Below are positions 42,692 through 54,247 of a stretch of DNA of 64,000 nt, piece by piece. Location: contig DF239085.1 in assembly GCA_000507305.1 (NCBI GenBank), positions 84,807 through 148,806 of the forward strand, in the 5' to 3' direction. Position 1 is the stretch's first letter, and each line of letters begins with the position of its first letter. The translations under genes and the position numbers were made by a program. This DNA is from Breviolum minutum Mf 1.05b.01 (Eukaryota; Sar; Dinophyceae; Suessiales; Symbiodiniaceae). Under the pieces are notes generated by a model. That model did no database searches, was not told the DNA's origin, and worked only from the letters and a program-made list of their open reading frames with translations.

Positions 42692-42790
42692 CTCCAGGGA
42701 ATGGATACATATCCCACCTTAGGAAAAGGGAACATCATCATCTTCAAAATGCCATTTTTGGGGGATATGTGATCGTTCCCTGGTGTAACT
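42692..42790. mobile_element. Foldback element, family I (ACCCTCCAGGGAA)
   Basis: TACCCTCCAGGGAATGGATAC with ATATCCC pairs with GGGATATGTGATCGTTCCC then TGGTGT. Confidence 0.65.
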
Positions 42791-43149
42791 ACTACCTTTG
42801 TCACAGTAACATCCATCTTTATCATTGTAACTGTAACTATGTCGTTGTAATAGATGGTTCTAACCAAATCTTTGTCTTATAGTTTTGCTTGTGGTTGGAA
42901 AAAAAATAAACATATTCCCCCAAATGGTGGTTGAAATGGTGATTTTGCATGGTAGGACATTAAAAGTTCACCTTTAAAAACAAGTTGTTGCTCAAACCTC
43001 TATAGCTGGTGCCTTAAAAGAAAACCACTTCGAAAGATATTGGCAAGCGCTTATCAAATTGGATCACGATTACCCAAAGCTAGAGCTAAATAAATAAATA
43101 CCCCCCCCCCCAAAAAAAAAAATGAAACATCACCATCTAGTAATGAATC

Positions 43150-43250
43150 AAAGATCATCCGAAAGAAGGTCAGTCATATCCCTAGAGTCACACTCTGGGA
43201 AATCTTTCAACACCTCTTGAGGTGGAACTAAGCATAACAAAAAAAAATCT
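43150..43250 (-). CDS. Candidate exon VPPQEVLKDFPECDSRDMTD
   Basis: The minus frame ends LLSDDL-stop at about 43148. Composition is acidic and coding-like. It could be a terminal exon of the gene whose other pieces lie upstream, in which case the Gln-rich exons belong to the next gene. Confidence 0.35.
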
Positions 43251-43298
43251 TGGTGTCTGACTTCACACTTGGAACCAAGCTCACAAGGTATCAGAACT

Positions 43299-43411
43299 GG
43301 TTGGTGGTTTGTTTCAACCCCATCTGAAAAATACGCGCAAGTCAAATTGGATTTATCTTCCCCAATTTTTCGGGGTGAAAATAAAAAATCTTTGAGTTGC
43401 CACCAACTAGC
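43299..43411. mobile_element. MITE-like foldback, family C
   Basis: CTGGTTGGTGGTTTGTTTC pairs with GAGTTGCCACCAACTAG. GCGCAAGTCAAATTGGA and TTTTTCGGGGTGAAAAT lie inside. A half copy follows at 43428-43485. Confidence 0.75.
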
Positions 43412-44008
43412 ATCAGAAGGTATGGATCATTTCTCCAATTTTCGGGGTGAAACTAAAAAATATGTGAAACCACAACCTAGAGAAGGTATGGAGGAAAAAT
43501 AGAAAAGACCCAAGGGGCCCATACCTTGGACCTTGGCCACCTGTTAGGATTCCAGGGAGGATTTTCCACGTGAAAAACAAACACTCATTTGCCACGGGCC
43601 TTAGATGTTCCAGGAAGTGGAGGGATCAATGGTTAGTTAGGATCAGTGGGTGAAAAACCACCCTAGGAAATATCCCAAATATAATCAGGTGAAATAACCC
43701 AAAGGTTTGCTGATTCAAATCTAAGAAATGCTCCCCAAAAAAACTGGGACCTCTCAACAAAAATGAATGATGATTCTTCGATGCAAAGGAAAAAGTTCCA
43801 GAAATATTCTCTTATTTGGTGGTTTGATATGGTTTGATGGTGATTTATTGTGGTACGAGGTAACAAAAATCACCTTAAACAAATGCAAGGTAAACAATTC
43901 CCGCACAATCATAGTGAATTATTAGATCGAAACCCAAGAAATGTCTTTGGGAGCACGCAGAAACTTCAGCGCCAAAAGAAAACACAAACAAAAAACAATT
44001 ATTTCCTG

Positions 44009-44105
44009 GTTGGTGGTTTCAACCCCTTTCAAAAATATTAGTGAAATTGGATCATTTCCCCAAATAGGGATGAAAATAAAGAATATTTGAAACCACCACC
44101 CAGAA
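44009..44105. mobile_element. MITE-like foldback, family C
   Basis: CTGGTTGGTGGTTTCAACCC pairs with TTTGAAACCACCACCCAG. Confidence 0.75.
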
Positions 44106-44129
44106 AAACGGTTATTTCTTTTTGAGACC

Positions 44130-44260
44130 GAACAGCCAAGGAACAACTTAATCTGAATCTTCTTTGGTTCTTTCTCTTGCATCGCTGGAGGTAATCTCAC
44201 ACGTTCCACTTGTTCCACTTCGATTGGCGCCTCAACAGGGGGTGTTCTCTCACCAGACAT
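44130..44260 (-). CDS. Candidate exon MSGERTPPVEAPIEVEQVER
   Basis: The minus frame from Met at 44260 reads VEAPIEVEQVERVRLPPAMQ and then EKEPKKIQIK. Charged and proline-containing, it is unlike AT-rich noise. It lies tightly between a family C element and a foldback at 44263. Confidence 0.45.
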
Positions 44261-44262
44261 TT

Positions 44263-44382
44263 CAGGTACCTAAAATGGAGGTACTCACCTATATAAGCTA
44301 TATGTAAGGCTTATGTAAGGGAAAACCCATCCCCAAAATGGCCTTATAAGGTTCAGTACCTCCATTTTAGGTACCTGAAACT
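44263..44382. mobile_element. Foldback element with TTCAGGTACCTAAAATGG ends
   Basis: TTCAGGTACCTAAAATGGAGG pairs with CCTCCATTTTAGGTACCTGAA over 20 bases. The interior has CTATATAAGCTATATG and AAGGCTTATGTAAGG. Confidence 0.85.
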
Positions 44383-44628
44383 CCTGGTGATACTCGGGAC
44401 AAAATGTTTAGTGTATGTTTCCCCAACCTGGAGTTCAGTTTGAGAATCCCTATAGGATCCAGATATGTCCTATAAATAGAGAACGTGAAAATTGGGGGAG
44501 GTGTTGGCCTCTTGAAATTTTCATGATATATGAAATGGTGGGGTTCTGAATTTCCAAAAATTTCTTCTCACCTCTTAGGTCTTATAGGATGCTGAATTTC
44601 GAAAGGATTACCAAACACTGCTAGTTGG

Positions 44629-44731
44629 TGGTTGAACCAACCCCATCTGAAAAATATGCTCGTCAAATTGGATCGTTTTCCCCAGGGATCGGGTGAAAAC
44701 ACAAAATATTTGAGTTGCCACCACCCAGTTT
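44629..44731. mobile_element. MITE-like foldback, family C
   Basis: CTAGTTGGTGGTTGAACC pairs with GAGTTGCCACCACCCAG. Confidence 0.75.
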
Positions 44732-44764
44732 AGGTGACCCGGGATCCCAACTACTAAACCAATC

Positions 44765-44968
44765 ATTTGCCACGAGGCCCCCCAGCATCCTGGGGCATTT
44801 CAACCATGCCCGCGGAAAGGTGTTTCTTCAACTCAACTTCCCTGCCTCCTCCACCGGCACCACGGGCGGCTTTTCAGCGGCTTTTGGTGGCTCGGGGGGG
44901 TTGGGAACCGCTTCCGCTTCCACCTCCATGGGAAGGTTGGTGGGTGAGCCAAGGAATCTCTTCAAAAA
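44765..44968 (-). CDS. Candidate Pro/Glu/Val-rich exon (EVEAEAVPNPPEPPKAAEKP)
   Basis: A minus frame reads TNLPMEVEAEAVPNPPEPPK, then AAEKPPVVPVEEAG, then stops. A second frame downstream reads VELKKHLSAGMVEMPQDAGG. The pair suggests an exon with one unresolved border or a one-base error. The block is GC-rich against AT-rich surroundings. Confidence 0.45.
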
Positions 44969-44991
44969 GGGATAGGTTCACTTTATACCCT

Positions 44992-45117
44992 ACTTGGATG
45001 TCCCAGCAAGTTGGTAAATGTTTAGTAAGTGGGTTATAACCCCAGTATATCCCATTTATAAGTAGGTTATAGCCCATTTACTAATCATTTACTAACTTCC
45101 TGGGACATTAAAGTAGG
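44992..45117. mobile_element. MITE-like foldback, family A, best copy
   Basis: CCTACTTGGATGTCCCAGCA pairs with TTCCTGGGACATTAAAGTAGG. AGTAAGTGGGTTATAACC pairs with GGTTATAGCCCATTTACT. Confidence 0.8.
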
Positions 45118-45236
45118 GATCCAATCACCAAACGTCAGAGGATGAGCGGTTGAGGTGTCGTTCATCACCTCCAAAACGCAAAAGGATTTAGGTTCCATGC
45201 TCCCATTCTCAGTTGAGGTGATTGGATCCCTACAAA
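45115..45236. mobile_element. Foldback element with AGGGATCCAATCACC ends
   Basis: GGGATCCAATCACCAAAC pairs with GAGGTGATTGGATCCCT. It abuts a family A copy. A relative lies at 62445-62548. Confidence 0.75.
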
Positions 45237-45957
45237 TGGGGTGTATGTGCCTACCAAAAAAAAACACAACCTTCAGTTTTAAGGGTATAACACATATTTT
45301 TGGGGATTCAAACCCTCATTCTTCCTGGGTTTTTGGGATGTATTTGTATAGACTCATATATCTACCACCAACAATTTTTTACTGGTCACGTTTTATCTTG
45401 CTAAGATCACTAATTATAGCCCTTTTTGAATGTTCAGTGTGTTTTTCAACCAACCAAGATACAAGTGAAATCTGTTTTTTTTTATACCTGCGAATGTTGG
45501 ACATCAAAAATCTGACCCATTTTGGTTCGTTGCATACAAACCGAGAGAATGACAACTGGAAAACTAGGGATGGAGAAATGCCAAGTCAAAAAGGGGAAAT
45601 CACCTCTATATGACATTTATTATGCGAAAAGTTGGCTTAATGCACACCCACACGTTGGGTTTCAGAAGTGTGGAAAACGGCCTGAATCGATTGGCGAGCT
45701 GGAACCATCAACAGTACGAAGGGTTAACTTGACGAGATTTCTTGGATTTGCTTGTTTGATGCTTGGAAAAACTTATTCCCCAAATGGTGATGTTTCATGG
45801 TGATTTTCCGTGGTAAAGAGTCAAACGTAAACTCCAACAAATCCAAGCTAGGTGGTGGTCTGAATATTGATTCTTTTCTACCCCTACTTGGGGAAATGAT
45901 TCTGATTTCACTTGCGCATTTGCATTCGACATCGAAACCAGCCCCCCAAAATCGTAC

Positions 45958-46158
45958 AACGTTGATGGTTCAGAAATCCCATTCCCAACCACCGTTTGGA
46001 TGTATAAAACCATGTAAACAGTGGGATAAAGTACCATGAGCCCCCAAAACCATGAAAAATAAAGGTTTTGGCCACCTAACCATAAAACGCTCCAAACATG
46101 TAGGTTTGGGGGGCCCATGGTACCAAACTCAACTGGTTAGCTGGATTTCTTCCATCAC
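45958..46158. mobile_element. Family G element containing a second foldback
   Basis: GTTGATGGTTCAGAAATCCC at the left and ACTCAACTGGTTAGCTGGAT with TTCTTCCATCA at the right are family G ends. Between them GAGCCCCCAAAACC and GGTTTGGGGGGCCC form another inverted repeat. Confidence 0.5.
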
Positions 46159-46164
46159 CAAGAT

Positions 46165-46262
46165 CCCGTTGCACCTTCGATGCCACTTTGGCCATCTGTT
46201 TCTGCCTTTGTTTGGCGAAAAAGGCAGAGGTCCCTGGGAAGGTTACAAGGTCGGCCCCGAGC
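46165..46262 (-). CDS. Candidate exon AFFAKQRQKQMAKVASKVQR
   Basis: The minus frame reads FPGTSAFFAKQRQKQMAKVA then SKVQRDL, flanked by CCAG|GG on the 5' side. Basic amphipathic helix composition. Confidence 0.5.
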
Positions 46263-46439
46263 CGAACGTTATTAAATGGAGTGATAACCACGGGTCACTG
46301 GGGTTATAACCTACTGATAGGGGTGAAATTGTTGGGGCCCACCTTTTATTGGAGTACTACCACAACTGACAACGTCTGAAATCTTAAAATAGATATGAGC
46401 AACGAAGAAAACATCGATCCCTTGTCATGATAACGATCC

Positions 46440-46562
46440 CTCCCTACTGTTGATGGAAGGAATCCTGCACCAGTTGATAGGTATTCTATCCCACTACGTA
46501 CAGGGTTCTTTGCATTCCAGGTGGTTGTTTCGGATTTCTTCCATGAACAGTATTACACGGAT
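46440..46562. mobile_element. MITE-like foldback, family G
   Basis: CTACTGTTGATGGAAGGAATCC pairs with GGATTTCTTCCATGAACAGTA. Confidence 0.75.
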
Positions 46563-46766
46563 GAGTATGCTCACCCAATAGAACCCAAACAACCAAGTTG
46601 TTCAATGCTCACCCGGGTTTGCACCAAATTAGATGTTGGACCAATATTTCCAGGCACCCAGACTCATCCCCCATATACTCCTATGAGCTCCTGAAATGGA
46701 TTCAATCTAACTAAAACCCTAAATTCAACACCAAATGAACAATGCCAAGTTCTGGGGGAGGAAGTT

Positions 46767-47000
46767 CCTAGTCTTCGAAAATCCTCCAGTCATACCTTCT
46801 CGAGTTGATGTCTTTAGACCCTCTAAAGGGCCGAGACAACATGAGGTGTCCCCAAACACCGATCCTCACAACTAGTTGGTGGTTGAACCAACCCATCTGA
46901 AAAATATGAGTCAAAATGGGTTCATCTTCCCCAATTTTCGGGGTGAAAATGAAAAATCTTTGAGTTGCCACCAACTAGACAAGGTATTTGGAAGACTAGG
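46767..47000. mobile_element. Family D element interrupted by a family C element
   Basis: The left part (46767-46870, CCTAGTCTTCGAAAATCC to CCCCAAACACCGATCC) and the right part (46979-47000, AAGGTATTTGGAAGACTAGG) are the two arms of a family D foldback. Confidence 0.75.
46871..46978. mobile_element. MITE-like foldback, family C, nested
   Basis: AACTAGTTGGTGGTTGAACC pairs with GAGTTGCCACCAACTAG. It sits inside the family D element described at 46767-47000, which shows that family C moved after that copy was in place. Confidence 0.8.
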
Positions 47001-47621
47001 GATGTTGCTAGCTTCAACTCCCTTGAACAAACAGGCAAAAAAATGTGTTGGATCTTCCTCAAAGTCTTGAGGTGAAAACTTCAAAACAAATAAATGCGTG
47101 AAACCACAACTAGAAAGTCATCATACCGTATACCCTTCAATTTGCTTTAAGATGCTTGGAAAAGGTAAAACATATTATCCCAAATGGTGGTTTATATAAT
47201 GGTGGTTTACCATCGTACCAAGTAAAACATCACCTGCAACAAATCCAAGTACCTACATTTATCTTAAACATGCCTAAGCGCCATACGTTGAACGCCGCCG
47301 AATGGAATCTTTTGGGGTGGAAAAAAAACCTACATTTGGGTGCGCAAAAAAAACAACCCAATAATCAACCTCGAAAACCATCCCAACCTGCAGATAACTG
47401 CAGGTTAAGTTTTTATCACCTTAGCTGATGAAGTGATGATGGTGCAAAACGATCAAAAGCTGGCGGTTAGCTCCTGTCCTTAGCTGGGCTCCTGTTCTTA
47501 TCATTGCTTGGAGATATTAGCCGACATAGCCCTAAGAAGGTACATAACTGGGCTATTTCACCCTACTTGTAGGAGTTTAATATACCCCCCATGATAATAA
47601 CGGAGTACTTTTTGGGTTTTT

Positions 47622-47708
47622 TTCCTTGAATACCTTGCTGCCTGCCAAGGTGCTGGAACATGGCTTGCAACTTCTGAAGTTGTAACAAGGCTGCTTCATC
47701 CTGTGCTT
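47622..47708 (-). CDS. Candidate exon DEAALLQLQKLQAMFQHLGR
   Basis: ACAG|GATGAAGC on the 5' side and CAGCAAG|GTATTC on the 3' side bracket DEAALLQLQKLQAMFQHLGR and QQ. Gln-rich helical composition agrees with the Gln-rich exons at 42 and 39.6 kb. This is one of the best-bounded exons in the repeat zone. Confidence 0.55.
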
Positions 47709-48049
47709 AGTGGCAAACAAAAAAACTCCAAGAAATCCTACTGATTTGAAGATTTTTTGTTCCTGGTTCCCCAAAAAAAAACCTGGTAGGCATCATGTCA
47801 CAAAAGTAGGGGTTTTGGACAATATATAATACTCGCTGATATAAGTTGTAGGTATATGATATAAGATCTATTTGTATATCAAATAGCTCAATCGCAACCT
47901 GCTTAGGGGTGCGTTGGTAAGGTCCCATGCAAAATTGTTGATGGCAAAATATGCATAAACTGTTTGGATCTTCTTGTAGGATCATCCTAGGACTTGTAAG
48001 TGATTAGTAGCCATGGTTAGTATGTCGTCTTTTTGGGAAAAAGTGTTAC

Positions 48050-48176
48050 TGGGATGTCCGTGGTACTTAGTAACTAGCTAGTAAATGGGTTATAATCCCT
48101 CTAAGTAGGTTGATTTCGTCCCGTCAGTAGATTGCAAACTAACTTGCAAACTAGCTAGTAACTTCCATTCACACCC
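48050..48176. mobile_element. MITE-like foldback, family A, diverged
   Basis: ACTGGGATGTCCGTGGTAC, ATGGGTTATAATCCC and CTAGCTAGTAACTTCC follow the family order. Confidence 0.55.
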
Positions 48177-48774
48177 CAGTACCGCCCCACCCAAGGATGC
48201 CAGTCACCACCAGGATCACTATACCCCCCACCCGCCAGTCACCAAGATTACTTTATCTTTAGTAAATCCCAATCTAAACCTCTATTTTGCCACTGGCATC
48301 CTGGGTGGAGGGTAGATGCACATTAATATCACATTAATTATTTGTGTTTGGTTGGTTTCCAAGTCAAACAAACAAAACCTTCCAATAGACGACTTCACAA
48401 TTTTTGGTGTAAGAAAAGAAAGAAGGTGTTCTCGAATCCAAGTCCAACAAGCTTTTTGGGGTGACAAAGGTGTTTGAACCCAACACTTCCGAAACCTGAA
48501 AAATTCCGCCAGTTAACCAGCTGGCAAGTAATTAATACTCGCCCCTCACTTCCTGTTGATAAACAGAGTTTGCATAAACATCACACAAAAAAAATGCTAA
48601 ATACATCCATCATTTTAAGACCCTGTTATAAAGGGTGATGTTGAGCAACCCACGGTACATGAACATTGCAGACCCCAATAAATCGTAGGATTCTCCTAAA
48701 TAGAGGTTATACCTAGATTTACCATCAACATCAAGCATCAACCATCAAATGTATAAGTAAAACAATGGTAAATG

Positions 48775-48917
48775 TACCATGCTGTTGATGGTTCTGAAAA
48801 TCCCATTCCCAACCACGTGGTTCCTGTAAAAATAAAAACTTGTAAATAATGGGAACATCTACTACCTATCAACTCAACTGGGTGGCAACGGTTGGATTGC
48901 TGAACCATCAACAGTAT
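48775..48917. mobile_element. MITE-like foldback, family G
   Basis: ATGCTGTTGATGGTTCTGAA pairs with TGCTGAACCATCAACAGTAT. Confidence 0.75.
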
Positions 48918-48934
48918 AGGAAGACCCTGGGGAA

Positions 48935-49010
48935 ATTTCTGAACCCCCTGCAGCCTGCCCGTTGAAGCCCCGGATCCCAAGCGGCCTCGGCGCTCAGCTT
49001 GGGCATCGCC
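48935..49010 (-). CDS. Candidate short exon AAMPKLSAEAAWDPGLQRAG
   Basis: A GC-rich island on the minus strand after ACCAAG|G. Two frames look plausible (AAMPKLSAEAAWDPGLQRAG and GGDAQAERRGRLGSGASTGR), so the frame is open. Confidence 0.35.
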
Positions 49011-49086
49011 GCCTTGGTAAGGATTTGAAAAAAGGACGATGAAACATCAAAGAAATGCGTCTCGATAGACATCAACCGATTTAACA

Positions 49087-49197
49087 CCCCTGAAAATTAA
49101 CATGTCCCCCAAAAAAGGGACTATTTCAATAGGAAAACATCTTCCAACCATCAAATTTCAGGGGATATGTTAGTTTTCAGGGGGGTAACACCATTTC
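49087..49197. mobile_element. MITE-like foldback, family I
   Basis: CCCCTGAAAATTAACATGTCCCC pairs with GGGGATATGTTAGTTTTCAGGGG. Confidence 0.75.
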
Positions 49198-49357
49198 AAA
49201 CAGTTACAGTTACAGTTTAAAGACACAGGATGAACACCAACACAAATTTCGGACCTTTCACACTTAGAGATAAAATCCCAAAGAAGAAAAAACACACAAA
49301 CATCACATGAGCAGTGGAAACAAAACCTACTATGACATTCCATTATGTTACCCTAAG

Positions 49358-49476
49358 AATTCAGTCCCCCCCTCGCCACAGAATAGGATTGAGGGTTCCA
49401 ATCCCATCCGAAAAGAATAGGAATGTCGGTGTAATCCCTTAGGACTTAGGACATACCTGGAATCTTTAGGGTTATC
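49358..49476. mobile_element. MITE-like foldback, family H, intact reference copy
   Basis: ACCCTAAGAATTCAGTCCCC pairs with CCTGGAATCTTTAGGGT, and GGGTTCCAATCCCATCCGAA leads without a break into AAGAATAGGAATG. Confidence 0.75.
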
Positions 49477-50456
49477 TATATTGGCTGGTTGATAGAGATC
49501 CTTCTGAATTGGCTTTATTTAACAGGGTAGTATGATCCCCCATCTACCGCCAAGGGGTTGTGGTCATTGATCAAATGTTCGGCCCAAGATACGGCATCCG
49601 TCATCGTCCTCTTTTGCCCAGACCTCGAAGAATTTGAAACCAAAGTTTTCGGGACCGTTTTGTTTTTGGCGTTTTCAACTCGAGGAAATTTGGGTTAAAG
49701 ATCGGAATCCTGTTGTTGTCGGTTGGGTGGGGCTCCCCTCCCAGGATTCCAGTAACTACCCTGGTTTTTGATACGTGTTTTGTAGGGGTAAACTGATAAA
49801 CCTTCATTTCCACTAGCATCCTGGGATGGGGCTACAACCAGTGCATATAGGTCTTAAATAAATTTTGAGTCATTTCCATATCTCGATTCCGGAATCATTT
49901 TTTGGGTTCTTCTAATCATCCAGATATTGGGAAGGTCAAGATTTTGTTGTGGTTGCCAGGGCCGTACATTTGAGCCACGAAAAAAACCCTGGTTGGTTGG
50001 GTTATATAGGGGACTATACTACCCACTTATATAGGGATTATACTAAACCATTAAAAGGATCCCTATTAACTAACCAGTAAAATGGAAAGTAGGAGGGGTT
50101 CTTTTCGCAGCTCATTTGAGATGTCATAGGGAGAATACAAAAGTGCTTGGTAGCAATATTGTAGCAACTCATTTTTCCCCAGCTGCTCACAGTACCCAAA
50201 CCTACTCACAGCAGGAAGCCTTTAATGGATGACTTCAAAATGCTTTTGTTTTCCTATGGTAACAGGAGGCGCGTATGAGTGTTCACACCTTTTTTTCCAA
50301 ATCTCTGGAGAAGCATACTGTAACTCTATCCCATTCCACATTGTTGATGACTTTTGGGGGTGCATAGTGGGCTTTATTTAAAAAAATCTCATGCTACAGC
50401 AGGTAGCATAATTTGGGATGCTACTTCATCCAGTAACGGTAGGAAATGTTTGTAGA

Positions 50457-50490
50457 CACACACACACACAAACACACACACGCGCGCGCC
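50457..50490. repeat. (CA)n(CG)n microsatellite
   Basis: About 14 CA units with one interruption, then CGCGCGCG. Confidence 0.85.
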
Positions 50491-50649
50491 CTACTAAAAA
50501 CATGTATCAATCCTGGTGAAAGAAACAGTATATTATAGCCCGTCAGTGTAATAAGGATTTTTTGGAAGAAGATCCTCACCTTTTGCGACAGGTAACTTTT
50601 CAGGTGCAAACAGTTAGTCTTCGGTAGTTTCTCATCCACCCTTGTCTAC

Positions 50650-50712
50650 GTAGTTGGTGGTTCAACCCATTTGAAAAATATTATATAATCAAGTTGGATC
50701 ATTCCCCAAATG
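50650..50712. mobile_element. Half of a family C foldback
   Basis: GTAGTTGGTGGTTCAACCC to TTGGATCATTCCCCAAATG is present; the right arm is missing. Confidence 0.6.
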
Positions 50713-51320
50713 TTTTTCTTAAACCAAATTTACCAAGAATTCCCTAAAACCCCTCCAGATCTTAGGATTCGGTTAGGAAATTTCAAATCCCGGAGGATTC
50801 AGAATCTATACTTCAACGGATCCTTAGGGTATATAGCCCAAATGGTGCATGGGACTGGAATATCTACCTACATTTACCATAATTTTTTCCGGTGAAATGT
50901 AGGTAAACATACATTCAATCGTCCAATTTTCGGCGCCATCTGGGTTATTTTAAAGAAGCGATCTGAAGCCCAATGGTTTTGAAACGACAATTTGACGATC
51001 TTTTCCAAGAAAATGACAACACACCCCGATATCGCACACCCGTTCGGCAATCCCCCTAGCCAATTATGAAAGGAATCCCTTTATAGCCTGTTGGTAAAGG
51101 TTTAGGGGTGTGTTCCAAAGGTGTGTTGAAACAACCTTAGATCTTTGCAAATACACATACATCACATACTAATACATTAATCTTACAAGATGGCCCCCCA
51201 AAAAAACCAGTCATGAGTACCAGGGTCCCAAATTCTTCCACTAAAAAATTCGGCAAAATAGATAAGCCCAGTGCAACGTATATTTACAAATAAGGCCAAA
51301 TTTATAGGGGAGCCCCATGA

Positions 51321-51420
51321 CTCACTCCTTTCCGCCGAGTGTTTTTCGCTGCCTTCAAGGCTTCTGATTCAGCTGCAAGTTCTGCAAGGCCTGGCGGGTC
51401 CGGGACGCAAGCAGCTGTGG
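51321..51420 (-). CDS. Candidate exon GLAELAAESEALKAAKNTRR
   Basis: The minus frame reads AACVPDPPGLAELAAESEAL then KAAKNTRRKG. Ala/Glu/Lys-rich helix in a GC-rich island. A GT-type donor may follow RRKG. Confidence 0.45.
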
Positions 51421-51462
51421 TGGTGGGAGATTTTGTAATAATTTACATATGTTACAGGAGTA

Positions 51463-51569
51463 TATGGATGTTTCCGAAAATAATGGTACCCCCAAATCAT
51501 GAATTTTAATAGGTTTTCCATTATAAACCATCCATTTTGGAGTACCCCTATTTTTGGAAACACCCATAT
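51463..51569. mobile_element. MITE-like foldback, family B
   Basis: TGGATGTTTCCGAAAATAATGG pairs with CCCTATTTTTGGAAACACCCA. Confidence 0.8.
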
Positions 51570-51631
51570 GGACATCCCAGTACACCCCTGGAAATTAACG
51601 ATTGAATTCCAAAAATGAAGGCTTGGTTCAA

Positions 51632-51730
51632 ATCCCATACCATCCATGTATGTATATTTACTGTACCTACATTGACCACAAAAGTCTATCATTCATTTAG
51701 ACAATATATACCATACATGGATGGTATGGG
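51632..51730. mobile_element. MITE-like foldback, family F
   Basis: CCCATACCATCCATGTATG pairs with CATACATGGATGGTATGGG. Confidence 0.8.
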
Positions 51731-51854
51731 GAAAATCAAAAAAAAATCTAAAAAATCTATGTACAGGGGGGTCCTCTTTTACACCTCCCTGGTCCCTAAG
51801 AGAACTTATTTTTGTTGGAGGGATTTTGGAAAACTAAGGGTTTTGTTGGTTCGA

Positions 51855-51942
51855 CAAATTCAACCTGACAAGGTAACAAATTCAACCTGACAAGGTAACA
51901 AATTCAACCTGACAAGGTAACAAATTCAACCTGACAAGGTTT
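51855..51942. repeat. 22-bp tandem repeat, four copies
   Basis: Four units that start CAAATTCAACCTGACAAGG and are all but identical. No frame of interest. Confidence 0.9.
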
Positions 51943-52149
51943 TCTCGAGCTGGAAGGACACCAAAACGCGCAACAAAAAAAAGGGATTTTTTTCACAAGA
52001 AGATTGGACGACGACAGTGACAGTGACAGTGACATTGACTTGTCTTCTTTAAGGAAAAAAACCATTACAGTAGATCTGTGTTGTTTTTTTTTTGAAGTTT
52101 AGATCCAATGATTCCCAAGGGGCAATAGATTTGCTATAAAGGAAATGTC

Positions 52150-52860
52150 TATTTTGTGGATGTGGTACGGAAAAACCACAGCATCATCCTGGAGACAAAC
52201 AATCCAAAACACCAAATTCTAGCATCAAGTGCATTGTTTAGTTGGTTCATCATTGCAACTGGTGCAAGATGTTGTTCCTCAACCATGCTCTGGCAAAAAC
52301 AACATCATACTTTATGTCCTTTGCCGATGAGACGCGCCGCAGCGGATAGCCAGACAGCATAGTGGCACATGGCACATCTCAGCATTTCCAATCTAAAAAT
52401 TTGAACAAAACAAAATTGCAATGCTATCTGAGAAGTCTGGCTAAAGATAAAAACCCTTGCCTGTCGCAGGGGTCCCGCTTCCTTGTTACAGGTTCGTTGG
52501 TTTCAAACATCTTCCCAAAAACATCCGCCAGCCGATGACATCCAAAGTCATCGATCAACGGATTTCCTCCATCCAAACAAAACTCACGTGGCAAAAGAAT
52601 TCTCAAGTAACAAGGCAAGCAGAACCTCAAGCAGTGCCGAACGTGAAAACCTGTCGGCGCTTTAAAATAAATTTTGTTGCAAAGAGCACACATGTTCAGG
52701 ACATTTCTTTCACACAGAGAGAACTTGTTCCGGAAAAAAAACAACACAAGTGGTACTGACTTAAAAGTTCTTTGCGCCTCCATCTGCGATTCCTTTTGAC
52801 ACATCACACTGACAAAGTGATGCTGGTCAACGATAGGATTTTATTGGCTTAGTCTAAATC
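52150..52860. other. Repeat-poor block with competing open frames
   Basis: The minus frame 52424-52807 (127 codons) and the + frame 52457-52759 (100 codons) overlap in a stretch free of foldback elements. The minus strand contains LIDDFGCHRLADVFGKMFET; the + strand has QVTRQAEPQAVPNVKTCRRF. Neither has a known motif, so I do not call a gene. Confidence 0.35.
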
Positions 52861-53221
52861 AGCAAAAGCTTCTGCCCAAAATGAAGGCACTGGGCCCACT
52901 GGGCCCTTTTTATTCTTAGGCTTGGAATTTTTCTTTCAGTAACTCGTGTCTCTTTTTAGGGGAGTTGAGTCCCAAACGTCCTTGAAATTACCTCTAAAAA
53001 ACAGCAGGCACACAACAACATACATCATCAACATATATTTTCCGATGTTTCTTCATCCCAACTTCCACAAAATGAAGCACCTTGGTTTTTCCATGGAATC
53101 ACAACTTACTGCAGTCCTTTAAAAAAAAAACTGCTAACCGCTGAAGGTTTTTCATCCAGGTTTCCTAAGCTCCCCGACGGTTTCCTAAAAAAATACATCA
53201 GTCTCATTGAGTGTCTGGGAA

Positions 53222-53354
53222 TGCTTGGATGTCCCGGGACGGAAGATTGGATTAATGGTTAGTAAATTGGGTTATAACCTACTTATAAATGGAATATGTT
53301 GGGGTTTTAAACCCATTTGCCAACCCTTTACTAACCTCCTGGGACATCCAAGAT
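53222..53354. mobile_element. MITE-like foldback, family A
   Basis: GCTTGGATGTCCCGGGACGG pairs with CCTCCTGGGACATCCAAG. GGGTTATAACCTACTTATA lies inside. Confidence 0.8.
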
Positions 53355-53895
53355 ATGAAATACACCATCAACTGGTGCAAAGTTAAGGTCATGAAGTCTG
53401 GGTCAAGAAAGAACTCAGCATGTCCGGCCTGTGGGAATGCCTGATGCATGACTGCATGACTGGCTGATGGCAATACTAAGAAGGCTAGGCTAGGCTATGC
53501 CTCAAAACGAGATTTTTTAAAAATTGAGACAAACCGACAAACAAACATAGCCTATGTACAGCAATGTTACTCTGAATTTTCTCTTTAGAATCACTTCTGC
53601 ATAATAGGTAACATGTATATATAATGTAATAATGTTATATGCAAACATAATGCATGGATATTGTGTGGATATGAATACATATACAGCGACCAACATCATC
53701 TTAGACAGTTTTGCACATACACCGACTACACAAACCATCTAACTTTTTTGAGGCATAGTCTGACAAAGAATGTTGAAAGGATCGACACCTACTCACTCAA
53801 ACTAAGCAAGGCCTGATGGTTCATAGAGATTCTCGCCTCTGAATCATGGAGGTTTGCTTCTGGCCATAAGGAAGCTTCAAAAACTTGCGGAGTTT

Positions 53896-54051
53896 CCCTA
53901 ATGCTCCAAATACCCTTGTTGAGAAAACCTTTTTTTTTGAGTTGGATGCTTCATCAAGAGACTATTCCTGTTCTCTAGATGCTTTCGAAACAACTGTTTA
54001 AAAAAAAACATGTCCTTCTCAGCAAGTGGGGTTGGAGCATTAGGATAATTT
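53896..54051. mobile_element. Foldback element with CCTAATGCTCC ends
   Basis: CCCTAATGCTCCAAATACCC pairs with GGGGTTGGAGCATTAGG. Confidence 0.65.
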
Positions 54052-54247
54052 ACGTTAGACGTTAACGTGGATAGGCTAGGATTCTACGACTCTGAAGGTC
54101 AACGTCACGTCTCAATGCACTGGGCACCTGCCCCCCCTTCTGTGTCGGGTTTCTTTGACAAGGCGAGGTTGGCGAGCCTTCACGACTTACCAAAAGAAAA
54201 GTCCCGGCCAAAACCCTCCGAAAACGTCCGAAGTCAGGCCTAGTAAT

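Noticed and set aside
45795..46118. Minus frame with VSMSNANAQVKSESFPQVG
   Set aside because: Much of it lies in a diverged inverted family C element (45848-45935).
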